Program-made: the position numbers and the translations under genes
Assembly (NCBI GenBank): GCA_965224235.1
Contig: CBDCYP010000002.1
Span: 1,798,001 to 1,862,000, forward strand
DNA: 64,000 nucleotides
Direction of reading: 5' to 3'
Origin: G958295935 sp965224235
Lineage (GTDB): Bacteria > Chloroflexota > Dehalococcoidia > Lucifugimonadales > Lucifugimonadaceae
The notes under the pieces: model-generated
Told to the model about the DNA's origin: nothing
The model's input: the letters and a program-made list of their open reading frames with translations, nothing else
The model's database searches: none
Shown: positions 53,635 through 62,682 of the stretch, in pieces
Layout: the number at the start of each line of letters is the position of its first letter
How positions within the stretch are numbered: the stretch's first letter is position 1

Positions 53635-54219
53635 CTAAACCTGCTCCGCCGTTTCGTACTCGATAAACGGCGCGCCCAACTGAGACAGAAACAGCCGGAT
53701 CGACTCTTCCAGCGCCGGTGCACAATCGTCGTCAGGCCACGCGCCACAGTTCTCCGGCTCGATCAAGCGGCTGCCCGTGATCGCCTCGTGCAGGCCCACG
53801 GTCTCCCCGTGCGTCGTAGCGTCACTTTGCCGGCCCCTGAACACCAGGCAAGGCACGACAAGCCGAACCGGCCTCACCGTATCTTCCGACAGAGCGTAAT
53901 CGACGAGCACCAGAGCGCGCACCGAGCCCGGCGCTACGGACGCCATCTGTATTGCCACCGCTGCGGCCTCCCCCTGCGCCACCAACACCGCCGGTTCGCC
54001 TGCTGCCCATACCCCCTCCATAAGTCGAGGCCATTCGCTCCGTTTCAGCGCGAGAACGCGGTAGTCAGCCACCAGTCTTGCGGCGAGAGTCGACCAATCA
54101 TTGGCCGCGCCTGATCCGGCGATCATGAACATTGGTGGTCGCGATTCACCGTCGGACCATTCAAGGACCGGGATTTTGCGACCTGGGAATTGGGCGATGG
54201 ATGTTTCGACGTGGTTCAT
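53635..54219 (-). CDS. Alpha/beta-hydrolase-fold protein lacking the catalytic nucleophile
   Basis: 194 residues with the alpha/beta-hydrolase core: oxyanion-side strand FMIAGSGAANDW, then LVAQGEAAAVA at the nucleophile elbow and LVLVDYAL. The elbow Ser is replaced by Gly (position 83), and the His region reads NCGAWPDDD, with Ala160 where the catalytic His is expected. The protein is also short (no lid). The frame is intact, so it may have a non-catalytic or different role. It is isolated between convergent acyl-CoA synthetase and a pseudogene. Confidence 0.65.
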   Translation of the reverse strand: MNHVETSIAQFPGRKIPVLEWSDGESRPPMFMIAGSGAANDWSTLAARLVADYRVLALKRSEWPRLMEGVWAAGEPAVLVAQGEAAAVAIQMASVAPGSVRALVLVDYALSEDTVRPVRLVVPCLVFRGRQSDATTHGETVGLHEAITGSRLIEPENCGAWPDDDCAPALEESIRLFLSQLGAPFIEYETAEQV

Positions 54220-54392
54220 GATTCGACCCTGATTGGCTCATATTCCAGCCTGCACGACCGCCAACCGCCAACACTAACCGACGCGGGCCCACCTTCGCCA
54301 CATCGACGGTAGCGGGGCAGTGAGCGAGGTGAAAACCCGTACGAAGCGAATCAACCGGGACTGCTCCGCTCCTCTGATTGCCATTGCAACGC

Positions 54393-55578
54393 TCACACTA
54401 GCGCCTCGCCGCCCAGCTTGGCCGGTTCGCTCCCCTTGATCACGTCACGGGCCAGGTTGAGGCAGCGGATATTTTCGGCAGGGTCGCCCGCGAATGTAGC
54501 AATGTGTGCCATCTTGCCGTGCGCAAGGGACCCGATCTCCCGATTCAGCCCCAACTCTTCCGCCGTCTCGGCCGTCGCGGCGGAAAGCGCCTGCCACGGC
54601 GTGTAATCCAGCCACTCGACGGCCGCCCAACTAGTAGCGGCAGACTTGTCGTAATCAGCATGCGCCATCCCCACGTCGAGGCCACTTGTGAATCCAACTC
54701 CGCGTCGTCGCATGTCGACGAGTATCTCTATCACCACTGCGTCTCGCGGTGGGCGTTGAACGATGGACCAATGGAGCGGCCGGGTCTGCATGCCCTCGGC
54801 CACGGCCTCATCGCGCAGCAAGGCAGCCCCTATCGTCGCGTCAACCCAACGCCCTTCGTCAGCCATCCTCGTCGCCAACTCGGGGTCGTATTCGAACCCA
54901 TTTGATGGATTGGCGCTGAGCCAACGCGAGTGAATCAGGTGATGTATCCCTGCGTCCATGCAGTTAAGCGCCCCTCGCGCCGCAACTATTTGCACACCAT
55001 GTCTGTCGGCCTCGCGGACGGCCATTCGCAGCGTTTCGACCGGGTACTGCGGCCTGCGAGTGGTGGAAGTGGGGGTGAAATTGCCTCAGGTGGCCATCAT
55101 CTTTATGACCTTTGCGCCCAACTTCACCTGCGTCCTAACCGCCGTGACCACCTCGTCTACGGTGTCGGCCTCCGTACCGAAGAAGTTGCAGTGCCCCGAC
55201 GTTATCGTGATCGGCGTTCCGGCCATCATCAGCCGGGGATCCGGTATTGCGCCGGTATCGACGGCGTTCTTGAGCGGGAAGGCGACCTCGTCAGGCGTGC
55301 CGAGGTCCCGCATCGTGTTAACACCCGACAATAACGCCTTCCTGACCGCCGTCACGGCCCGCATCATCAACGTCGCGGGCGTGTCGGACATCATCAGTAC
55401 ATACGCGTCGTGAGTCGCCGAGTTAATAAAAACGCGCCCCCGGCGCCTCGGGGAGGGCAGACGAGGGCATCACCTCGTTGATAACTCCGCCATCGACGAC
55501 GAACGCGTGATCGGTGAGGCATTCTGTTAACCCCGGGTTCGCAATCCGCTTCGCCTTGAATATCTGACTATCGGCCAC
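54393..55578 (-). pseudogene. Broken amidohydrolase (imidazolonepropionase-like)
   Basis: GTG 55578 begins a normal N-terminal beta domain (DSQIFKAKRIANPGLTECL, HAFVVDGGVINEVM) that stops at TAA 55423-55425. A second frame resumes with LMMSDTPATLMMRAV, having lost the HxH metal motif region. At 55086-55088 an in-frame TGA stands where the family has Gly (KMMAT-stop-GNFTPTS), after which the same frame continues to 54393 with recognisable late motifs (GFTSGLDVGMAHADYD, EIGSLAHGKMA). At least three independent lesions make it non-functional. Confidence 0.85.
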
Positions 55579-55846
55579 TGTGTTGATCTCCGGGTTCCAA
55601 TGTGCAAAGTAAGTACGTCAGTCGTTGAGGTTGATAGGTGAGACGCCCTATTTCAGGCCTCAATCTCCGGCGGGGGCGTGCGATGCATCCATGCCGAGAG
55701 TAACATTGCCTGTGCTGCGCCGGGTCAGGCCCGAAAAAAGCGGCAAGAACCGACGTTCGAACGGAAAACGTCCCGTTTTCAGCCGGGGTTGCCGCGACGG
55801 CCTCCGGTGAAATGACAGCAACCTGAACGTGAAAGAGGAGCAAAAG

Positions 55847-57010
55847 TTGACCACATCAGATTGGGGAGATATCTACAAAGAGATTGACGCCACGCCCATC
55901 ATCAACGCCATAGGCAGCGTAACGTTGCTCGGGGGGTCTACGCCTGTACCCGAAGTAAAAGACGCCATGGATCGGGCAAATAGCGCTTTCATACCGCTGG
56001 AGCATCTCGAAGAGAAAGCCGGACAGGCGATCGCTCATTTCGTCGGCGTGCCCGCTGCGTACATCACCTCCGGCGGCGGCTCTGCTCTGACTTTGGCCAC
56101 CGCAGCGTTTATTGCCGGGGACGATGACGACAAGATTCAGCGCCTTCCGGACACGACAGGCATGAAGAATGAGATCCTCATCCAGAAGCGGCAACGTTAC
56201 TGGTATGACCGCTGCCTTGAAATGGCTGGCGGCAAGCTTGTCGATTTCGGATCCGACGAGGAGACCACCGAGGCCGACCTCGAGAACGCCATCGGCCCGA
56301 ATACCGCTGTTGTTCACTACGTGTCGTATGAGCAGAACCCCGTCGACCCGCACGCCCTGACGCTCGCGCAGACGATCGAGATCGCCAAAGGCAAAGGCGT
56401 ACCGGTGATGGTCGACGCGGCTGGACAAATCTATCCCCTCGAAAATCTGGGTATGTACGTCAAGGCAGGCGCCGATATTTCCTGCGTCGCGGCGAAGTAC
56501 ATGGGCGCCCCCCACTCGACCGGTTTCGCGCTGGGAACCAGGGACGCAATTCACAAGCTGTCCCTTCAGTCGTTCGTTTCGTACGAGGGCCGGCGCGTCC
56601 GTGGAATCGGCCGGCCGCACAAGGTAGACCGCGGCGAAATGATGGGTGTCGTGGCGGCTGTCAGGCGCTGGATGACCATCAACCATGAGGAACGCCTCGC
56701 CTACGCGGAACAGCAGAGTCAGAACATCCTCAGGCCGCTCAAGGGAATTCCCGGCGTCCGCGCTGAGTTGATCAACAACGTCATTGCCAATCAGCCGTTC
56801 GGTGTTCAGGTCGATATCGACGCCGAAGTGGCCGGCATGACCGAGGAAGACGTCATAGCTAAACTCAAGGAAAATGACCCCCCGATCTGGACTCGAATCA
56901 AGCTTGGTGGAACGGGCATCACAATTCACGTGTTCGGCCTGTCGGAAGGCGAGGACAAGATCGTCGGAGAAGCCATGGCCGATGTCCTCAAGCAAGCCGT
57001 TCCGGCATAA
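55847..57010 (+). CDS. PLP-dependent SelA/DgaE-like enzyme
   Basis: 387 residues. TTG 55847 is preferred over GTG 55829 because GAGGAG lies 6 nt upstream and it gives the usual family start (IYKEIDATPIINAIGSVTLLGG). The PLP lysine is in CVAAKYMGAPHS, preceded by PVMVDAAGQIYP. The family includes selenocysteine synthase, D-glucosaminate-6-phosphate ammonia-lyase and related enzymes; without selB/selC nearby a lyase-type role on an amino acid or amino sugar acid is more likely. A strong terminator follows. Confidence 0.86.
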   Translation: MTTSDWGDIYKEIDATPIINAIGSVTLLGGSTPVPEVKDAMDRANSAFIPLEHLEEKAGQAIAHFVGVPAAYITSGGGSALTLATAAFIAGDDDDKIQRLPDTTGMKNEILIQKRQRYWYDRCLEMAGGKLVDFGSDEETTEADLENAIGPNTAVVHYVSYEQNPVDPHALTLAQTIEIAKGKGVPVMVDAAGQIYPLENLGMYVKAGADISCVAAKYMGAPHSTGFALGTRDAIHKLSLQSFVSYEGRRVRGIGRPHKVDRGEMMGVVAAVRRWMTINHEERLAYAEQQSQNILRPLKGIPGVRAELINNVIANQPFGVQVDIDAEVAGMTEEDVIAKLKENDPPIWTRIKLGGTGITIHVFGLSEGEDKIVGEAMADVLKQAVPA

Positions 57011-57037
57011 GCGAAAGGCAAAAGGACAACAAACACG

Positions 57038-57069
57038 GCCCGCGCCTCTACCGGCGCGGGCCTCTTTTT
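57038..57069 (+). terminator. Rho-independent terminator
   Basis: A perfect 10-bp stem (GGCCCGCGCC with GGCGCGGGCC, 6-nt loop) followed by TCTTTTT. It ends the SelA-like gene and separates it from the DUF1932 dehydrogenase gene. Confidence 0.9.
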
Positions 57070-57135
57070 GTCGGTCATGGGAGTGTCCAGACCGGTCTGG
57101 TTGGGCGATCAGACCATTAGTAAGGAGTTAAAGAA

Positions 57136-58008
57136 ATGCCACTCGGAACAATTGCGATTCTGAGTCCCGGCAGCATGGGTTCGGCTGTCGGCAAAGTCCT
57201 CTGCGAGAGCGGCTACGACGTGGTGACCAACCTCGATGGCCGCAGCGAACGAACCCGCGCTTTGGCCGAAAAGTCGGGGTTCCGCGCCGTGTCGGGGATG
57301 GACCGCATCGTCGAAGAGTCGGATCTGGTGATGTCGATACTGGTTCCGGCAGAGGCGATGTCGGTGGCCCGTGAGGCCGCCGCTGCGATGGAACGAACCG
57401 GCGCGTGCCTTGCTTACGCTGACTGCAACGCGGTATCGCCCGATACAGCACGCGAGCTGGGCACGATCATTGAAGCAGCGGGCGGGCGTTTCATAGACGC
57501 CGGAATCATCGGAGGGCCGCCAGGGTCGGGTTCGCCGCCGCGCTTCTACGCCTCTGGGCCGCACGAAGCGGTGCTCGGCGAACTGGACGGTAAGGGCATC
57601 ATGGCGCCGCTGTTGGGAGGAGAGGTTGGAAGGGCGTCGGCGATGAAGATGTGCTACGCATCCCTGACGAAGGGCGTTGCTGCTTTGCAGACCGCAACGC
57701 TGATCGCCACACAGCGGTTGGGGCTGGCGAGCGAACTTGAAGAGGAAATGTCGTCAAGCCAGGCAAACGTGCTCGGGCAGATGCAATCTGTGATCGGGCT
57801 GCCCGGCAAGGCGTTCAGATGGGTGGGCGAGATGGAGGAGATCGCGGCCACGTTCGAAAGTGTCGGCGTAACCGGGGGTTTTCATCACGGCGCTGCCGAA
57901 ATATTCAGGATTGTCGCCGCGTCGCCCCTTGGTGACGAACGCCCGGAAACTGTCGATCGCAGCCGAACGCTGCGGGAAACCGTCGAGGTGTTTGCGGCGG
58001 AGAAGTAA
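57136..58008 (+). CDS. 6-phosphogluconate-dehydrogenase-like NAD-binding protein with DUF1932 C-terminus
   Basis: 290 residues, beta-hydroxyacid dehydrogenase family. The N-terminal Rossmann motif is ILSPGSMGSAVGKVL (8-22); the stretch DAGIIGGPPGSG matches the family's substrate-binding loop, and the KMCYASLTKG segment holds the conserved catalytic-type Lys. The C-terminal part fits the DUF1932 module. AGGAG is placed well before ATG 57136. It likely oxidises a hydroxy acid; the substrate is unknown. It follows a terminator, so it is probably transcribed on its own. Confidence 0.88.
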   Translation: MPLGTIAILSPGSMGSAVGKVLCESGYDVVTNLDGRSERTRALAEKSGFRAVSGMDRIVEESDLVMSILVPAEAMSVAREAAAAMERTGACLAYADCNAVSPDTARELGTIIEAAGGRFIDAGIIGGPPGSGSPPRFYASGPHEAVLGELDGKGIMAPLLGGEVGRASAMKMCYASLTKGVAALQTATLIATQRLGLASELEEEMSSSQANVLGQMQSVIGLPGKAFRWVGEMEEIAATFESVGVTGGFHHGAAEIFRIVAASPLGDERPETVDRSRTLRETVEVFAAEK

Positions 58009-58113
58009 CGCCGGTGAGGGAAGACTACCGGGCTCGGACGAACGCCGGCCTACACGAATCTGACTGTTGACCCGCAAATGCAGTTCACCGTCGTCGGCCC
58101 GTCCGGCGAGGTG

Positions 58114-58938
58114 TTAGCCGGACTCCTCGAGCAGGCTAATTCGCCTCCTCAGTTCGGAAGCGATGTGCTGGTACTCATCCGCGATCGCGTCCGACTCGAA
58201 CACGGCTGGCCGGCGGGCGTCACGGTACTCCTCGCGCATTGCGGTTCTGCCGAGGAACGGGAGACGCATTTCTTCTGCCAGATCTTCGCCCGCGCCCGAC
58301 CCGAAGATCGGACCCGAAAAGTTCTCGACTATTCCCAGAACAGGCAGATTCAGCTTGCGGATCATGTTTATCGACCGTTTCGCGTCCAGAGCGGCCAATT
58401 CCTGCGGACTGGTCACGACGATAAAACCGTCGATGTTTAACGTCTGCATCACGGTCAGCGGCGCGTCTGACGTGCCCGGAGGCAGATCCACCACCATGTA
58501 GTCGAGGTCGCCCCACTCGGTCATCGTCAGGAACTGGTTGATGGCGTTGTGGATCATCGGCCCCCGCCAAATGATCGCCTCTTCCTCATCTTCCTGGAAG
58601 AAGGCCATCGACATTACCTTCACGCCGAATCGGGACGACGGGTAGAACACGCCGTCTTCGTGGGTCGGGCCTTCGGTAATGCGAAGGACGCGGGTGACGT
58701 TCGGGCAGTCGATGTCACAGTCGAACAAGGCCACGTTGGAGCCTTCTTGCGCCAGAGTGGCCGCAACGTTGACCGCCACCGTCGTTTTGCCGACGCCCCC
58801 CTTGCCGCTGTAAACCCCGATCCGCTTGCGGATGCGATTCAGCTTGTCTGAGATTGCCTTGCGACGCCGAAAGTTTTCCCGGACGCTCGCGAGCCGGGCC
58901 TCTTCCTGTGGGGTTAGCTGCCTGCGCGGGGAGGTCAT
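58114..58938 (-). CDS. Mrp/NBP35-family Fe-S carrier ATPase
   Basis: 274-residue P-loop ATPase. Deviant Walker A SGKGGVGKTT at 44-53, switch region FDCDIDCPNV and VVDLPPGTSDAPL, and the family stretch TSPQELAALDAKRSINMI are clear. The usual CPxC pair that bridges a 4Fe-4S cluster is missing: the region reads VENFSGPIFGSGAGEDLA. The N-terminal MIP18/DUF59 domain often fused to Mrp is here a separate gene 133 nt upstream, so the two likely cooperate. It probably assembles or delivers Fe-S clusters. Confidence 0.9.
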   Translation of the reverse strand: MTSPRRQLTPQEEARLASVRENFRRRKAISDKLNRIRKRIGVYSGKGGVGKTTVAVNVAATLAQEGSNVALFDCDIDCPNVTRVLRITEGPTHEDGVFYPSSRFGVKVMSMAFFQEDEEEAIIWRGPMIHNAINQFLTMTEWGDLDYMVVDLPPGTSDAPLTVMQTLNIDGFIVVTSPQELAALDAKRSINMIRKLNLPVLGIVENFSGPIFGSGAGEDLAEEMRLPFLGRTAMREEYRDARRPAVFESDAIADEYQHIASELRRRISLLEESG

Positions 58939-59071
58939 CGGTGGTTAATCAAGGGGGGTTGTTGATGAGCTGGCGGCATCATCGAAGCCTCATTTTGAAC
59001 CGCGGCATCCGGCCGCAGGCGTCGCAACCGGTAAAACCCTGCACAACTTCGCCGCAACGGCAATTTAATCT

Positions 59072-59389
59072 TTAGTCGAGTCCCAGCAGACGTTTGCCGT
59101 CATCTGTGATCATGTCGGGTGACCAGGGCGGGTCAAAGACGACGTCCACCTGCACGTCCTCGACGTCTTCAATCTCGGCGATTCGCCATTCCGCTTGCTG
59201 GGCAATGTACGGGCCCATGCCGCACCCCGCCGCCGTCAGCGTCATCTCAACGTGGACGTCGCCATCTTCGACCTCCACTGAATAGATGAGGCCGAGGTCC
59301 ACAACATTCACCGGAATTTCGGGGTCGTACACGTCCCGAAGGGCATCCATCACGTCATCGCGGGTAAGAGTCGCTGTAATTTCAGGCAT
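59072..59389 (-). CDS. MIP18/DUF59-family (SufT/PaaD-like) Fe-S assembly protein
   Basis: 105 residues. VMDALRDVYDPEIPVNVVDLGLIY is the family hallmark (split here: conserved DPEIPVNVVDLGL), followed by HVEMTLTAAGCGMG with the single conserved Cys, where many members have TxxxCP. Members help mature Fe-S proteins. It precedes the Mrp-type ATPase on the same strand, a common pairing in Fe-S maturation. Confidence 0.9.
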   Translation of the reverse strand: MPEITATLTRDDVMDALRDVYDPEIPVNVVDLGLIYSVEVEDGDVHVEMTLTAAGCGMGPYIAQQAEWRIAEIEDVEDVQVDVVFDPPWSPDMITDDGKRLLGLD

Positions 59390-59531
59390 TTCTGATTCAC
59401 TCTGGCGGTGTCACGCCTATGATCGTTGATTCCTTGTCCTGGGCGTTTCACGGCGTGCGACCGCGAATAAAGCCCACCTCTGGACTCAAGATTACCAGAA
59501 CCAACCTGATTGGAATCAGTTTTTGCCCAAC

Positions 59532-59569
59532 GCGAAGGCGGGACGCCCATCCGGATGTCCCGCCTTCGC
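59532..59569 (-). terminator. Hairpin after the PhyH dioxygenase gene
   Basis: A perfect 13-bp inverted repeat (59532-59544 with 59557-59569, arm GCGAAGGCGGGAC) and 12-nt loop, 41 nt past the stop of the minus-strand dioxygenase gene. No U-tract; also lies upstream of the DUF59 gene. Confidence 0.5.
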
Positions 59570-59609
59570 TGTCGCCGGCTAACCGGCGAATCTGTTCTGG
59601 CTGAGGGGA

Positions 59610-60602
59610 TTACGCGCAGTCAGGGTGTCCTTCGTTCCATCGACCGAAGTTCACGTCGTCCATGGCACCCTGGTTGATGCTGGCCATCTTTGTGCGAGTT
59701 TTCGTCCACATGTCGGTCCAGGTCTCAGCGTCCCTGAGTTCCGCTTCCGGATTCTTGCGGCTGCGGGCCACAAATCCGGGGAACGCGTCTCGTCCGGTTG
59801 GCTGGCCGATCGGGTTGTACCGAAGGTCAAAACTCCACCGGATCTTTTCGCTGACGTTCGCCAGAGACCCGTGCACCGTCTCCCTGTGCAGGAAGATAAC
59901 GTCGCCGCGCCTGGCCGGCATCGGCAGTGTGGAGTCGATATCGAACAAGTTCTCGGGGATGACCCTTCGCCCCGTGCCCTGGTAGTTGAGGCAGTGCGTG
60001 AGCAGTCCGCTGTCGTGGCTCTGCGGGACGATCTTCAGGGGCCCCTGCTCGATCGCCGCGTCGGTGAGTGAGAACCACGCCGTGATCATGTTCGTTTCGT
60101 CCGCTTCCACAGTCACCACGCCGTGATCCTGATGCCATTCCGTGGCGCCGATCACCGGCTCGCCGTTCGCATTCTTGGGCAAGTACTGCTCCGGCGGCTT
60201 GATTCGTACATGCTGAACCGGATTGGAATAGATTTCCGGCCCGATAAGCGATTCGACGGCGTCGAGCAACGGCTCCGCAGTCAGCGCGTTCAGGACGGCT
60301 TGCCCTGTCCAGAACGGGGTATCTTCGGTCACTCCCATAAACGGCAGGGAAAAATCAAAGTAGCCGCCCCACTGCTTCCCTGTTTCGGCATAAATCGCAG
60401 TGACTCGATCGCCGAACGGCAAATCCTCGTATCTGGACTTGATCTCGCCTTTGTCGTAAAGCTCATCTGCCAGCCGGTCGAGGACGCCGGAATACTCATC
60501 AATAATCGGGTCGAGGTACTCTTCCGGGTCAAGGACACCGTCGACCTTCAAGAACCCGTACTTGTAGAAGCCTTCAACCTGCTGCGCGGTTAACGAACCC
60601 AT
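59610..60602 (-). CDS. Phytanoyl-CoA dioxygenase (PhyH)-family Fe(II)/2-oxoglutarate oxygenase
   Basis: 330 residues. The iron-binding facial triad is H157-Q-D159 (TEWHQDHG) and H244 (HRETVHGSLAN); an Arg in IRWSFDLRYNP probably binds 2-oxoglutarate. The double-stranded beta-helix region spans about 125-275. It hydroxylates an unknown small molecule or lipid. It is divergent from the FAD-oxidase gene at 60909, sharing a 306-bp upstream region. Confidence 0.9.
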   Translation of the reverse strand: MGSLTAQQVEGFYKYGFLKVDGVLDPEEYLDPIIDEYSGVLDRLADELYDKGEIKSRYEDLPFGDRVTAIYAETGKQWGGYFDFSLPFMGVTEDTPFWTGQAVLNALTAEPLLDAVESLIGPEIYSNPVQHVRIKPPEQYLPKNANGEPVIGATEWHQDHGVVTVEADETNMITAWFSLTDAAIEQGPLKIVPQSHDSGLLTHCLNYQGTGRRVIPENLFDIDSTLPMPARRGDVIFLHRETVHGSLANVSEKIRWSFDLRYNPIGQPTGRDAFPGFVARSRKNPEAELRDAETWTDMWTKTRTKMASINQGAMDDVNFGRWNEGHPDCA

Positions 60603-60908
60603 TTCGATTGACCTCCGCTCCGGATGAACCTTGTGCTTACGTTTTACATCCGTGGCGACCGCATATGTTACAGGAAATGATGATCAATGTCGGTAGGTAT
60701 TGCGGGTCGAATTCACGAAGACATAGATAATCTTCCATGCGAAGCGAGGCCTTCGCCGGTCCAGGCGCATCCGCGGACGCGGTCCGGCGGGAGAATTGCC
60801 AGTTCGCGTCTCGGCGCGGCTCTATGCCGGGCTGAGTGCCGGAATTTGCGACCGCGGCACGGAATTGATTCGGGATTGACTGATAACTGATGACCACTGG
60901 AATGGCAA
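60603..60908. promoter_or_regulatory. Divergent upstream region of the PhyH and FAD-oxidase genes
   Basis: No gene is supported. It should carry promoters for both genes; I cannot identify -35/-10 boxes or an operator with confidence. Confidence 0.4.
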
Positions 60909-62504
60909 TTGACTGACCGAAGGAGCATCTGGGCGTGGGGAATGGAATCATCCGAACCCACTGCTGCGCATCGCCGCCGCGCCGCGGATGAGGCGTCGAG
61001 ACGATTCGGAATTCCACTGGAAGCAACTCGTCCGCCGCGAGTGGGAGACTTGCGGGTGCGTCCACCTCGAATCAAAATGCCGGCAGGGTTATTGCCCTTC
61101 TGTTCGACGGACCCACACGATCGCGCGACGCACAGCTACGGTCACAGTTTCAGGGACCGCATAAGAAAGTTCGACAGGTCGTTCGTCAATCCGCCCGATA
61201 TCGTCGCTCGCCCGATTAGTGAGGAGCAGGTCGTCGCGTTGCTCGACTTCTGCGCGTCAGCCGGTTATACAGCGATTCCGTACGGGGGTGGATCGTCGGT
61301 CGTAGGCGGGGTTGAGCCTCCCGAAGGGTCGGACGGCGTCGTGAGCATCGACCTAACGGCCCTCGACAGGGTTCTCGAGGTCGATACTGTATCCCAGGCT
61401 GCCCGAATTCAAGGTGGGGCGCTCGGGCCGGTACTCGAAGCGCAACTCAAGCCCCACGGCACGACGCTCCGCCATTTCCCGCAAAGTTTCGAGTTCTCGA
61501 CCCTTGGGGGCTGGATCGCCACCCGATCAGGCGGTCACTTTGCTACCAATCACACGCACATCGACGATCTCGTCGAGTCGGTGCGGATGGTTACGCCGGC
61601 CGGAGCCTACGAGTCCCGCCGGCTACCCGGCAGCGGCGCAGGGCCGAGCCCGGACCGTCTGGCGATCGGTAGCGAGGGCATCCTCGGTATCGTCACGGAA
61701 GCATGGGTGCGGTTGCACGCGCGGCCGCGATTTCGAGCAGGCGCCGGCGTGACGTTTCCAACATTTGAGGCGGGATGCAAGGCGGCAAGGGCCGTTGTGC
61801 AGTCCAGAATGTGGCCCGCCAACTGTCGGGTATTGGACCCGTTGGAGGCCCGATATTTCGCGGCCATGGACGGCTCGAAAGCCCTGCTGATCCTCGGGTT
61901 TGAATCGGCCGACATCCCTCAAGACGCCAAACTCAGGGAGGCGCTCGAAATTGTCAGGAGTTCTGGCGGCAGCGTGCTCAATGAGAATCGGCTGGAGCGG
62001 TGCGGCGGTGCTGGCGAAGGCGCGGATCCCGTTACGGTGTGGCGAAAGACGTTCATCAACATGCCGTACAAGTGGAACGAAACGGCCGGGCTTGGACTGA
62101 TCCTCGATACGTTTGAATCGGCGATTACGTGGGACCGCTGGCCGGAATTCGATCTGTCGGTAAGGGCAGCGGTCAACGATGCCCTGATCAGGGTGTGCGG
62201 CAGGGGAGAGGTTTCGTGCAGATTCACCCACGTATACCCGGATGGACCGGCCCCGTACTACACCTTTACCGCCCCGGGGCGACGCGGTTCAGAACTGGCA
62301 ATGTGGGCTGAAATTAAGGAGGCCGCCTCCGACGCCGTTATTGCCGCCGGGGGCACGATCACCCACCACCACGCCGTTGGCAGAGACCATCGGCCGTGGT
62401 ATGACAGGCAGAGGCCGGCGCTCTTCGCCGATGCCCTGCGCGCAGCAAAGAAGTCGTTAGACCCGGCCGGGGTCATGAATCCCGGAGTCCTGATCGACCC
62501 ATAG
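60909..62504 (+). CDS. FAD-linked oxidase, alkylglycerone-phosphate-synthase-like
   Basis: 531 residues. The FAD-binding (PCMH-type) domain contains IPYGGGSSVVGGVEP, LGGWIATRSGGH and AIGSEGILGIVTEAW; the C-terminal catalytic cap ends with ITHHHAVGRDHRPWY, the His-rich motif of AGPS. AGPS forms ether lipids in eukaryotes, but bacterial relatives include D-lactate and glycolate-type oxidases. The likely start is TTG 60909 (MTDRRSIWAWG, the WxWG motif is family-typical); ATG 60942 would lose that motif. Followed on the same strand by an aminotransferase gene. Confidence 0.88.
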   Translation: MTDRRSIWAWGMESSEPTAAHRRRAADEASRRFGIPLEATRPPRVGDLRVRPPRIKMPAGLLPFCSTDPHDRATHSYGHSFRDRIRKFDRSFVNPPDIVARPISEEQVVALLDFCASAGYTAIPYGGGSSVVGGVEPPEGSDGVVSIDLTALDRVLEVDTVSQAARIQGGALGPVLEAQLKPHGTTLRHFPQSFEFSTLGGWIATRSGGHFATNHTHIDDLVESVRMVTPAGAYESRRLPGSGAGPSPDRLAIGSEGILGIVTEAWVRLHARPRFRAGAGVTFPTFEAGCKAARAVVQSRMWPANCRVLDPLEARYFAAMDGSKALLILGFESADIPQDAKLREALEIVRSSGGSVLNENRLERCGGAGEGADPVTVWRKTFINMPYKWNETAGLGLILDTFESAITWDRWPEFDLSVRAAVNDALIRVCGRGEVSCRFTHVYPDGPAPYYTFTAPGRRGSELAMWAEIKEAASDAVIAAGGTITHHHAVGRDHRPWYDRQRPALFADALRAAKKSLDPAGVMNPGVLIDP

Positions 62505-62682
62505 ACTCCCAACGCCCGAGGCGCAGGCGCGATTTCAAGGTCGGCGAATCCCGGTCGACCCGGGATCAAGGGGATTCTGCATAAATCATGGTCACATCGG
62601 GCATAAACAGTGGTAGGTTTGTCCGGCATATTGAGGCGCGCCGCGTTCCGGCCGAGCCGTAATTACTTTGGAGAATCCGCCA

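Noticed and set aside
54393..55394. TGA recoding or selenocysteine in the amidohydrolase
   Set aside because: The gene has a second frameshift and has lost its HxH metal motif, no hairpin of SECIS type is evident, and no other gene in the window needs TGA readthrough.
55847..57010. Selenocysteine synthase (selA)
   Set aside because: The fold family is shared by several PLP lyases; no selB, selD or tRNA-Sec is seen, so the symbol is not assigned.
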